This document shows, one piece after another, positions 12,672 to 24,600 of a DNA stretch of 64,000 bases. The notes under the pieces are model-generated. The model was given only the letters and a program-made list of their open reading frames with translations. It was not told the origin of the DNA and did no database searches. Source of the stretch: Capitulum mitella (Eukaryota; Arthropoda; Thecostraca; Pollicipedomorpha; Pollicipedidae); NCBI GenBank assembly GCA_030062745.1, contig CP099849.1, positions 8,395,767 to 8,459,766 on the forward strand, in the 5' to 3' direction. Positions within the stretch are counted from its first letter, which is position 1; each line of letters starts with the position of its first letter. A program made the translations under genes and the position numbers.

Positions 12672-15600
12672 TGCAGGTAGGCGGCTGCCGGACCAAAGGT
12701 GGATTAGCTTTAAGGTATCGATTCATTCTTTGTTAGTAGAAAACGTCATTTCTCGTTTAGTCGAAAAAGAGAAGGAATGATTTCATGCATTTGAGCAAGC
12801 AAACCGAGCCACTACCACATATTTATGCCAACGTTTATTTCTTTGAACGGACAAACGGCTTCAGCGAATATACACCTATCCGTCTCTCCGCCCCTCTCCC
12901 CTCTCGCCCGTCCGGTTACCCACCTTCTGGCTGGATGTAGACGGTACAGACAGCCTCGCCATACTGGTTGGTGGCCATGCAGGTGTACTCGCCCTCGTCG
13001 CCGGGTCCGATCCGAGTGATCAGTAGGCTCACCTCGCCCGTCAGCTCATTGTGCTTCAGCTGGTATTTGTTGGAGGCTACCGGCGAGGTACCACGGTGTC
13101 AAACGTTGCTGCTATCGAACGGAGTCTCGTGAGAAACTCCCTTTCTTCAGCAGCTCATTGGACTCAGGCGCGTCAACCGACAGAGGCCAAGGGTTTAAGT
13201 GTATTTGTATTTATATGATGACGCAGTGTCATTTCGTTGTCGCTTATCTTCTGGCTCGTTTATGTGATTTCGACTTTTCGGATAACACTGAAGGTCGATC
13301 TCGATAAATTAGACCATATATTTCGGACGACTTCGCTCGTCCATGGACACTGGCCGAGTCTCGACCAGTGTCCATGGTCTAACTTACCGAGATCGACCTT
13401 CAGTGTTATCCGAAAAGTCGAAATCACATGCATTTGTATTTGTTTTTGTAGCCATTATTCCTGGTACCCTAAGGCTTAATAAGGATAACAGTGATGCTTA
13501 AGTTAACGCGTTGTGCTTCCTGATTTTACCGTCGATAAGCATTCGTTTAATTTCAGGAAAAATGTGCTACTAATGCGGCGCTTCACACATGGGCTATGAG
13601 CATCATCGAGTATAGATGAGCATACAAAAACAGTAAACGACTATGAAACTTTGCTCCGCCCTCTCAAATTGGTAAATGACCGATCCCATCCCCATATTCC
13701 TACTTCTCTGCACCCATACCGTGCAAATCACACCCCTCCCTTTTGGTTCCGTATGATCACTATTCAGATTCCTCACTAAGATCAGACCAGCCAATTTTGA
13801 AAGAACGCTAACCAGTGTCAAAACAGCATGCCATCTAATGCCAAATATTCCGATTTTTTGCACCATCACATAATCTACCAAGCCTTCAAAACGCCCACGA
13901 TTCATGATAACCGGATGCGTTGCCAAACGCATCAGCTATGATGGGACCTTTTTTCTACGGCTGGTGCAGCTTCTCTCCGTAGACTCGCCTTCTCGAAAGA
14001 GGAAGGCACGGTCGACTTACGAAACAGCAGTAAGAGAAAGTATAGCCGATGCATGGCCGACCAATTTGTCGTCCAAAAACATGATCAGACCTCCAGTGGT
14101 TTAAATAGTCTCTGGACCCAAAGCCAGTCACGAACGAAAACCGAGCATGCCGCATGTCCTTTAGGTCTCATGAAATAAACGTGTAGGAAATGTAGGATTT
14201 TAGAGAAGCATTTCATGTCTGATGTGAAACATATGTATATTTTGACAGGAGGTTGAAAGTCACTTCCAACGCTCACTGCCACATTTGAAGGGAAGTTTTT
14301 AATGCGTCGTTGAATATGCATTTGTCTTTAAGACAACTCGTCAGCCTCCTTTTTGTCAGCGATTTCGGATAAATTTAGCTCAAACTGCATTTGTTTGAAA
14401 ATATGCATGTCAGAATCGACATTACCTCACGGTAGATAGGAAGCAAAATGGTATAACAGTTTGAGAGCCAGGTGTTGCTAAAATAATGAATGTATGAGCG
14501 GGGCGTGGTTCCTGCGTAATAATTATAAATACAACGTCAGTCCAAGGAAAGTGTTTCTGTGTATATACGGCCACCAGAAACACGCTATTTTTAGCGAGCG
14601 AAGGAGTATCTCGGCAGTTGCTGGTTACAGACGAGCGGCGTAGTTTGTTTGGTTTGAACCGGTTCAGTGCCGACATTGCTGAACCTCATGAGACCGATAA
14701 AAACAAAGCGTTCACATTCGGCCTGTGGTAACCGTTGCTAAGCAATTGCCGGTGGCCGGCGGCAGGTGGCGGCGGTGTGAGGTTCGGCCGCGGTGGTTGC
14801 CTGTGGCTGGGCCCGGGCCTCAGCTGCCTGCAGCCCGGCCGGAGGCCTCAGCTGCCTGTGGCCGGACCGGGGGCCTCAGCAGCCTGTCGCCGGGCCGGGG
14901 GCCTCAGCTGCCTGCGATCCAGCCGGGGCCTCAGCTGCCTGCAGCCCGGGCGGAGGCCTCAGCTGTCTGTGGCCGGGCCGGGGGCCTCAGCTGCCTGCAG
15001 CCCGGCCGGAGGCCTCAGCTGCCTGTGGCCGGGCCGGGGGCCTCAGCTGCCTGCAGCCCGGCTAGGAGCCCCAGCCGCCTGTGGCCGAGCCGGGGGCCGC
15101 AGCCTGATCCTGCCCCGCTCCGCGGCCCCGGAGGCAGCGGCCGGACCATGTTTGGGGCGATCACCTGGCCGGCCGCGCCGCCAGCCCCGTCCAAGCCAAA
15201 CGTCTGCCGAGCATCGATCCAGCCGTGCTGTCTGTTTACCGGCGGCCGGGGGCACTCGGGCCAACTGGGCCCGGCCGGCACGGCTCGGTTCCTAAATCTC
15301 GGCCCGCGCTGAATCTATCGGCCGCCGCTGACGGCCTCCGACTGCCAGACAGCCCGAACTGCCCTCGCGGAGGTCTGATCTGACGACAGGTTCCCGTCTG
15401 GGCGACGCTTCCAAAAATAACACCACGCCCCTTTAGCAGAACTGCACAAACATGCACTAATCCAAGATCTGCCTATACGTCCTACCCATTACCATAGACC
15501 CCCAAGCAAGATGGCTTTGTCTATTGCCAAAAAAATGTTATTATTATAAGCAAGCACGTCTGTACTATTGGTTTCACCGGTCCCTTCAGGCCACCGGTAA

Positions 15601-18600
15601 TTTTTAGACTCAAGGATTCAGGACTGATGGCAACGCCTGGTTCTGTCCCCGTTGACTGTCTGCCTTTTTCTGCCTTCTACAGTTTCTACCCAGGAAGCAA
15701 AAGTTGTTCGGGAAAATGCACAGTTTTTAGGTAGACCTCGGCCTTGAAATATTTTGGGAGAAACCATGACCTTGAGCTATGAACCGAGTAACAATTGATG
15801 CCAGATGTCTTCAAACGCAACAGAAAAGCCTTAGGATTTCTTGCAGGTCCATCGGTAACGTATCAGGAGCATGCCTTTGTGGCTGCCGGGCACCAGTTTA
15901 ACATGTAATGAACAAATGCCGCATCAAAGTACCCCTTTCCTTGAAATGTCTTACAGTGTGACGCAGTCAAGCTTTGACCCGCTTTCTTTTCATTGGCGTC
16001 CCCTCCGTATAATCGTGAGCGATAAATATACAGAGACTGCGAGGGCGGATGGTCTTCATCGTACTATTTCAACGTCTCTTCAGAATACTGATCTCACATG
16101 AAAATAGCGTCACTTCTAGGCTGGTGCGTTCATTGCTGGCGATTGGGGGAGGGGAGTCCGGACCCCACCCCGAAATACTCAGGAATTGAAACATTATGCC
16201 TATGACAATGAATCGAAAGAAACGGTTTGAAATCCTATGTGCCCCTTTAATAATGTCCGGAAAGCTCCAGCCATGAGTGCGTTGCAGTCAAAAATGTTTC
16301 GTCGGTAGACCAATGTTTACTTCTCAAAGCCATACGGTATACTGTACCGCATTACACAGAAGTGCTGCGGGACAGTCGCCTCACAGGCAAAAGTTGGCAG
16401 TGGGTACTGCTGGCACGGTGTCAGCAACGCGGTTTTTCGGTGTACCGTGTCAGCGCCAACAGCGTGTTTTACTTTCGCGAGATAACATTTGAGGGGCGCT
16501 GGAATTGGAGGGGGTCGGGGCGCAGTTACTCCATAACTTTGGGCAACATTTAACATTAACCCTGTGGCGTTGCATGGAAAGAAACGAGGTAAGAATCACG
16601 CTCCCCCATCTCCATCTCCACAGAGGTTCCACCGCTTCTGCCTGACGCACGTTTAAACTTGATGCTAGATATCACTAGAACTGGGGTATATGTCCTGAAG
16701 TAAGCCATAGCGCGTTGTCACCAAGCCATACCCTTTGGGAAAAAGCTGCAGCGAGGAATTCGTCGAGTATTGACCAGCTTTTGACCTCATAAGCGGACCT
16801 GATTATTCTCGATCAGCCTTATTCGCTATCAGCTTTTGCTTGTGAGGCCGCATTACACAGAAGTACTGCTGGGCAGTCTGCCTCACAGACAAAAGTTGGC
16901 GGTGGCGAACGCTGGCACAGTATCAGCAGCTCGGTTTTTCTGAGTACCACGTCAACGCCAACAGCGTGTTTTGCTTTCGCGCGATAACATCTGAACTACC
17001 CATAAATCTAGCTGAAACCTGATAGGTGTGTAAACTTGACGTTAGGTTAAATGAATATCACTAGAATGGGGGGTATGTCTTAATGCAAACGATAGTACGC
17101 TGACACCGAGCCGTGCCCTTCAGGAGAAAGCTGGCAGAGAGGCATTCGTCGAGTAGTGACAAGCTGCAGAGCTCACAAACGGAGCTGCTGATTCGCGACC
17201 AACCTTCGCTGTCAACTTTTGTCTGTGAGGCCGACTGATCCGCAGTGCTTCTACGTAATGCGGCACAGTACTTCGCACAGCTCCGAAAAACACCACTCGC
17301 TGTTTGCCACTTACAAGTCCACAGCCTAGAGCAAAAGGCCAGGCGAACCAACAGCAGCACTAGAACTGCGTTTTCGGCCGCAGACAGCAGCGCTGACGCA
17401 GCTCGCGCAGCAGGAGGGGACAAGCTGTCCCGGCTTACCCCGGATCGGCCGTCCCTGGCGCGTCCACGATATGGTCGGCTTCGGATTGCCGCGCACCTTG
17501 CCTTCAAACAGGGCATTTCCTCCCTGAGCGAAGCGCGCATTTTGAAAGATTTTCTCGAAGACGGGCGGGGACGCTGGACCACCGGCCCTGAAAACGGAGA
17601 AACGTCTCAGCTGGGGACGATGGTTATTGCCGCATGCACGACAAGCGCTCAGGCCGAGCTGCCAAACATCAGGCACCGTATGTACAAACGTGCCCAGATT
17701 ACAAAATAAGCCAGATGTTATTAGTTAGGAGCTGGGTAGATGAATCAGCCTGATTTCATTCACCCCCCAAAACTCTTTCTCATTACCAAAACTGTGCTGG
17801 AAGTTATAAAATGGTGGTGATAGCCAGTAGCATAAGCAGGCTTTTCCTAAAGCGGAGGAGGAAGTCATGACTAAAATAAAAAGCTTATTTAACGCTTAGG
17901 GGCATTATTCTTACCGTGTTAGTACAAACGACAAAAATGTTTTGCGGTAGTACAACCGAATATTTATATAATAACACTAAATTATCTGTTAATTTTAGCA
18001 TATTTGTTAATTAAAATAAATTGACATTACGAAAATCAAATTTAGAATGATTCTAACCCTTATGGCGTAAGCATGTGCGTACACCGTCTCTTTGCATAAC
18101 AGTGAAATTGAGTTGGAACAACGTATGGTACGACTGGTGCATGACAGAGATTTTCACCATCATAAGAATGCTATTGGGGAAAAACTGTTTTGGTTTTGTT
18201 CAAAATCCCTAAATAGTGTCAAACTATGTCGCTGTAATTCTCATCTTAGCCACAGAACATGTACATTTGCATGACAGAAATGTCGCCATGCGATATCAAC
18301 AGTTCATCCATTCCACCATAAGCTCGAGAAGCAAAAATTGTTTTGTGGCGGTGGCGACATTGCAGGGTAGTTCTATTGCACATCGAGCAAGCTTTTACAG
18401 CATTGAGCGCTAAACATTAGAATCCAGTTCTATGTGAACGTACCGTCATGCTGCAACAACTGTTATTCTGCTGGAGTATCTTCATGCGGTTGAGTGTTTT
18501 ATTTCCGTTGTTTTATCTTCCGTTGTTTTCCTCTCTCCCCTTCGAGTCAGGGTGTGAATGTTTCTGTTTCATACTTCCGTTCAGTTTTGCATACACGTCA

Positions 18601-21600
18601 AATAGCAACAAACCGCTCTTTTAAAACAGTTTTGTTGTCTAGACCAATGAGCATTCTAGTAAAATGCATCCTTACTACGAGGTTCAATGGACATTTCCAT
18701 GTTTAGATGATTAACTGAAATTCAGACAATGAAAAGCGTTGCATACTGGACTGTGGTGTGTCCTATCGTATTCATATTCCAGCTAAGGGCAGCATTTAGC
18801 CGAGGACATTCTGCGTTTTGGCGTTTTAGTTCTTGGATTCAACTGCAAACAAACACTCATTTTCGATGGCAGAACCTAAGAAATTCAAGTTGTTGTTTTA
18901 TCGTTAAGCAGAAATTTATAAATGACCTTACTGGGTAGATGCCCTTTGTAAAGATCATCCAACATTCGTTTCTAGTTTTCATTGGAGAAGTGGACGGTTA
19001 TGCCCTGACAGCAAGTTCACAGCGTGTTCCCAATTCCACGGCAATCAAGACCTCAGTTATATAAATCCAAACTTTCAAGGAGTTGAAGAGAAATTCAACG
19101 GTGACGTCAAAAATTTGCACGTTACCAACATATTGGGCTCGAGATAAATGTAGACGATTTTTTCAGGAACATTTATGTTTTGAAGTACTGTGAAGATCCG
19201 AAGTAAAGGTTGCAGTCAAACAGTTGATATTAATTATTCGGTCATAAAGGTTTCCGATAGACTACAAGTTCTCACAGTTTTCTGCACATGTACAACAATA
19301 CACCAAACTATTTTTTGTCATTTGATGCAAATAGTTGTGAAAGGTATGACGCTCAAAATTGTATTTTTTGGCCTTTTCAGTTTTTTTTTAAGAATCCGTG
19401 GCGTTTAATCATACCCTCTGAGCTTCATAAGTTACTGTTAAATCGCGACCACAATTATTTCATTATTTTATATCCTTAGTCATAAAAACACAGAAAACAT
19501 CAATCAGACGTCGATTTCTCTAATCCCTCAACGTGAAAGGAACGGAAACTGTAACTTTTCACAACTTTTATGAGATGGGGACTCAGTAGACACAAGCTGG
19601 GGACGTCAACCGACTATCACGCGCCAGAACCTGACCTAGAACACCAAAATAATCAGGAATGTTAATGACAGGCGATCCCCACCCAAAATCATCGAGGTTA
19701 TCGCCTTGCCATACCATCAGCCTGCTCTTAAATTATGATGATGATCCCGGGCCTCTTTCGAGCTCACTGCTTCCTCGTCGCCGGAAACTGCTCTACGAAA
19801 TGGAAATCTCTTCTGGCTACAGACACACGCAGTATAGTTTTAAGTCGATTGTGTAATTACAACGTTATGCATTTTATTTCGCACAATTGTACAATTCTGC
19901 CCCCAACGGCGGATACTTAATGTACTTGCTGAACGATGTGGGTTATAGGCATTCTGTTAGGTTCTGACTATATGCAACCCAGTCACGAAACTGTCTTAGC
20001 TGCGTTCATGTATGAAAACATCTTGGCGCTACACAAGACCTCGTGTTCATTGTCACCAAAATGAACGAAACACATCAGCCATCACGTGACAGCCTGTGCG
20101 AGAAATGGTCGCATTAGATGGCTTTGGCACTCAAATGAATCGTTGTCGTCGCTGAACTACACAAATCTACCTACTTTTCAGGGTGAAGCAAACTTTTTTG
20201 CAATGTCTATGTGCCAGTAAGTCAATAAGCCGATTTAGTTTGGAACCCGACAGCATTAACAAGTCACAGCTTTCTGGATTTGATCTATTTCAGTACGTCT
20301 TAACTCATCTAGACAACACATACTATTACACTGATAACTCCAGCAGAATAAGACATGAAACATTTCGTTTATCCGACACAAGACTTGTCTTGCCAAAAAG
20401 GGACGTTTCCTGGGTTGTGGTGGACTGGGGTGGGAGACCTCCCGGTCAGCTGATCATATGTGGCTCTTAACGTCGCACATCTAGTATGTGAATAGTGAAT
20501 GTTTTTTCTTCAGATTTCACGGGAGATCTTAAAAGAAAATGCACTTCAGGTTGTAATAACGGAAAAGTGTTTTAGGGTAGATGTTCTGGCGCTTGAAGGT
20601 AAAAAACAAGAAAATGGACTCGAACAGTAGCACGACGTCTTCAGGTGCTCTGCGGAAGGTTTCTTTTAATCAACTGTCCAAAGCTGCGGACAGCCTCTAG
20701 TGGTCGTCAGATGTTTGGCTGCCATGAGAACTAACGAGAGCTTGTTAAACGAGGGGGAAATTTCTGTCATTTGTCGTCACCAGAGATAATGCAAATTTAA
20801 AAATAACCCCATGTCCTCATAACTCAAACATGATAATCAGGAAATGTGTGCAAGGATCCCGATGGAATGGATTTATCCCGTGTCGTATTCAACCCCTCGT
20901 TGACCGGGGCTGGTTTCTGCGCAGCTCGGAAAGGTCGCGTCCCTCCAGAGCAAAGCGATGCCCAGGAGACGCAACAACTGCCGTCGTCAACTTAGAATCC
21001 GACGCAAAACGAGGATAAATCTCCTACTGGGACCCCTGCACATGTATCATAATTAGACAAAACGTTTGGTAATCATTAAGCACAATAATGATAAAGCGAT
21101 AACACTGCTTCTGGCTTTGAACAAAAACCAGTGTTACACTTTTCTATCTTCCCAGCACTGACAGAAATCGGGGAAAATCCCGTCACATACGAAGATGTGG
21201 ATGTAATGAGCGTCTTTGAGGTTAGCTAACAGTACGGGTTCCCATACACAAATAGTTACCCATGAGTTACGTGATTTGATGCCTTGCAATTTATCTTGTT
21301 CTGTATCGTATATCTGTTTTATCTGGTTTATATTGTATGTCTATTTTTAGCTGTTTTATGTCCCATGAATAACATTTACATATCCTTTCACGTTTATAAC
21401 ATCTTTCAAAAAGTCTGTGCTGTGCTGTGCTTGCTTCTGTGCATTTCCTCTTTATTGCTGAATATGGCCTCTTATGCGTTAATGCCGAGCTTTTTTATAT
21501 CTGCTACTTTCATAACCAATGCGGTTCTGATGCCATTTAGTACCAGACGCATAGGAATTAGGCTGAATGTATATTTGTGTAATTGTTCAAGGCGGAACGC

Positions 21601-24600
21601 AGCTTGCGCAGCGACAAGAAAATTAATTTTCCTGATGAAAACAAACAAAACAAACAAAACAAATACCCATTGCAGTCAAATAACGCTAATTAGTGTAACC
21701 AGAAAAAAATACATTACAACGTATCCATCGAATGGCATTATCTCATATCCAAACGACTGGCAGTGTCTGTTGCGTGAGCTAGTGCAGGCAGAAAACCTTT
21801 TTTGGTGCCGCGGCTGGAGCTTACCAGCGACGATCGGTTCATGTCACTGTACTGGCGACGACACCTAGTCACGATCAAGGCTCCCTGGCGTCGGCAACGG
21901 GGAGACGTCACGGTATCGTTACTCACGGCATGGCTTGTTGCTGTCCGGTGAACTGGTCTCGAGCTGAAACATATTATTAATCGTTAATCATTAATTCCAC
22001 TCAGTTCGTTTCCTGAATGCTCCTAATTTGCCATGGATTTGGAAAGATCAAACATTTAACAAAAACTTTGATTTAACTTTTAACTTTTTAATTTAACAAA
22101 AACTTGGAGTTAAAGGATTTGCATTAAGAAAACGAAATCATATTTGACATTTTGTGTAATCTGCTACCAAACATGGCATATTTTCCAGTGGCATTTTATT
22201 TTAGAGGAACGCGACGTTTCGCGAGTTTTATTCCCCGCAAAATCCATTGTTTTGCCGGTTAGCAGGTGGCCCTTTGTGACCTCGAGTCCAGTCTCAGGTG
22301 AGCATACGCTCCTCGTCAGACACGGCAAACATTTATCATCCCTGCCAAGGCGTCGCGCGGTGAAACGAAGCCCGGAAACATACAAAAGAAATAAAGACGG
22401 CTATTTTTGGCGAAAAACGAGACTTTGACGTAGTTCGCGCCACAAGAGCTTTGAGGCCGGGGCGAGCTCGCCGGAAATAGCTCTATCGCCGACGGCAACC
22501 GCGCCGCTACTCCAGCAAATAATTTCATCGATCACCGTCGCAAAAACAAACATTTTCGGCGATGCCGCGCGCCGGCCGGGCGGACGGCGGTCTGGCGGGC
22601 CGGAGGTGGCGCCGAGACTTAAACCGCGCCAGAGACCGCCGTCTGGCCGGCCGGCCGGCAGCGCCGCCCGATGAGTCAGCGCTGGCAGCGGGCCGGCCGC
22701 GGGCGGGCCCGGTGGGCGCGCCGCCGCCGGCCGCCCGGCTGGAGCCGGCCCGCTATTCTTAGCCGGCCGGCCCGGTTAGCTTCCAGAAGATGACACAGCC
22801 GGCCGCCTGAGTCAGCGTGCTCGCCTCCACCTGATACGGCTGCCAGCGGCGGGGCGGCGCGGCGCCGGCGCACGTGCCGACTGACACCAGCCGGCCTCCG
22901 CCTCCCAGGACGGCCAGAATCACCCTGCCCCGCGGGGGTGCCACTGGCGCTCCGTATAACACTCGCGTAACAAACTCAGGCTTCATAGCGCGAGATGACG
23001 CAGGTCGCGGCGCCACGATGGGCCTTCATCGTGTTACGTGGCATTTATTAGGGCATACGCCATCACGTGCTAATGAGCAGCCCCCTGAGACGTTTTTCTA
23101 AGTTAACCAGCCGGCATCCTGTACAGGTGTCATCCTGTATCCTGTGTGACAGGTGTCCCCATATGGCGCACCTGTCGTCAAGGGACTTTAGGGGAGACCC
23201 ATAGATTCGCCACCATCCACTGACGTAGGAAAAACGGCATCATTTACTGGTTGCCTGATAGGCATCCACCACACCCACCATGGACCGTCACTAGAAGTGG
23301 CGTCTAGTCCTCATGGTCGTACCAAGAAGCAGGCTTTCATCCTCACATGGGCCGTCCCCAGACGTGGTATCGAGACGTTATGGTGGTTGTCACCACAGGC
23401 AGCCTCCAGGTTTTCCACGGCCCTCTAGGCGGCGGCCCGTCCTTTTTTTTTTTTTTTTTTTTTTTTTTTTCCCCCCTTTAACCCCCCAATAATTATTTTC
23501 CTTTTTTTTTTTTTTTCCCCTCCCCCCCCCCCCCCCCCCTTTTTTTTTTAAAAAACGGGGTTTTTAAAACTTTTTTTTTTTCGAGGGCCAACCTTTCTTC
23601 CTAGCATCTTTTTTTTTTTTTGTTTCCGACCGACCACAATGGCTTTCGTTTACAACATTTACTCCTTTTTTTCTTTTCAGGCCGCTAGGACACCACTGAA
23701 AAAGTAATATCAGCGTTCCTATAACTTTGATTTGCCTTTTAACATTTCACCTGGGAATACAAAACTATGCACCATTCGTGAAGTAGATGCGCAGTGGTAA
23801 CTTCTTGCACCTTTTTAGGTTAACGTTTTTGTCAAAAATGCCCGATTTGACACATATAAACATGGACTTAACCACGCAGCTCCACTTACATCCCTTTAGC
23901 TTCATTCGCTGGAACAGCCGACACCCGTAAAACCAAGCAGTGGGACAAGGAAATGAGCCTGTTAAGCCGAGGAGAAAGTAGTGACCGAGGAAATGAGCCT
24001 CACAATAACCCAGATACGCACAAAATCGTTTGTCGCGCACAAAGACATGGCGCATAACGTCGCGTGCATGCAGGAGCGCGGTAACCCCTCCGTATTTGGA
24101 AGGGGACGTTGGGGGATAGCGGAGTATTTTGGTTCAATTCTTTCCAGTTAACACCCATATGGTCAACGTTAAATTTCAGAAAAGTTGGGGGCGGCTGTTT
24201 CCCGCTTGCGTACATGCGTGTGAACACTTCATTCCTACGGCCCTCAGTTTTTAAGAGTCCCTTTGAGGACTAAAATTATGGTGTTATTGTGAACGGTGAG
24301 CTATGTTCCAAATGCAGCATCGAGTTTCCATTCCGATTTTGACGGACAAAGAATGCATTCGAGCCCAGTTTTCCCCGGTCTGCGCCTCGCCAGACTCAGT
24401 AATTCCATGAAACTCAGTAAAACGTCCCACGACCATGTCGTGTCAAACATTAAGTCGGCAACAGGTTCAAAGTCTTGAGACAGAGAGTAGGCAGCGCACC
24501 TCGGCCTGACGCTGTTGGTGGAGCTACTGTTACCACACAGGCTGCCGGGTTTTTGTGACCCCCTCGGCGCAGGGGTACGGGCATTGCCACTCAGGAAACA

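Larger units (their letters stand above)
236..12923 (-). other. sls: introns of the kettin Ig array
   Basis: The introns between the exons in this span run from about 126 bp (679-804) to 741 bp (8064-8804). Those longer than 300 bp are 236-569, 948-1458, 1603-2051, 2846-3220, 4259-4805, 5020-5525, 5698-6316, 6458-6769, 7402-7919, 8064-8804, 9049-9453, 9602-10021, 10246-10728, 10894-11246 and 12114-12469. I see no gene in them. Tandem repeats occur in 5698-6316, 9049-9453, 10246-10728 and 12114-12469, each listed separately or under findings; the rest hold nothing I recognise. Confidence 0.7.
13077..17438. other. sls: large kettin intron (Ig1 halves), non-coding
   Basis: This 4.36-kb intron lies between the two halves of Ig1. 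It holds the 168-bp foldback (13262-13429), the E-box minisatellite (14816-15110) with a GC-rich tail to about 15400, and a local duplication (16348-17240). I see no gene. Predicted peptides across the GC minisatellite are translations of the repeat. Confidence 0.75.

Noticed and set aside
14816..15110. CRISPR-like regular 28-bp periodicity
   Set aside because: Units are contiguous with no unique spacers, the context is an animal muscle-gene intron, and there are no cas genes.
14725..15312. Long plus-strand open frames of 186-195 residues
   Set aside because: Translations of the 28-bp minisatellite; repetitive Leu/Pro/Gly sequence without any domain.
21825..21864. Second 40-nt microexon candidate on the minus strand
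   Set aside because: Has a TAG acceptor and GTAAGC donor, but its phase (2 in, 0 out) fits neither exon 1 nor Ig1, and one frame has a stop.
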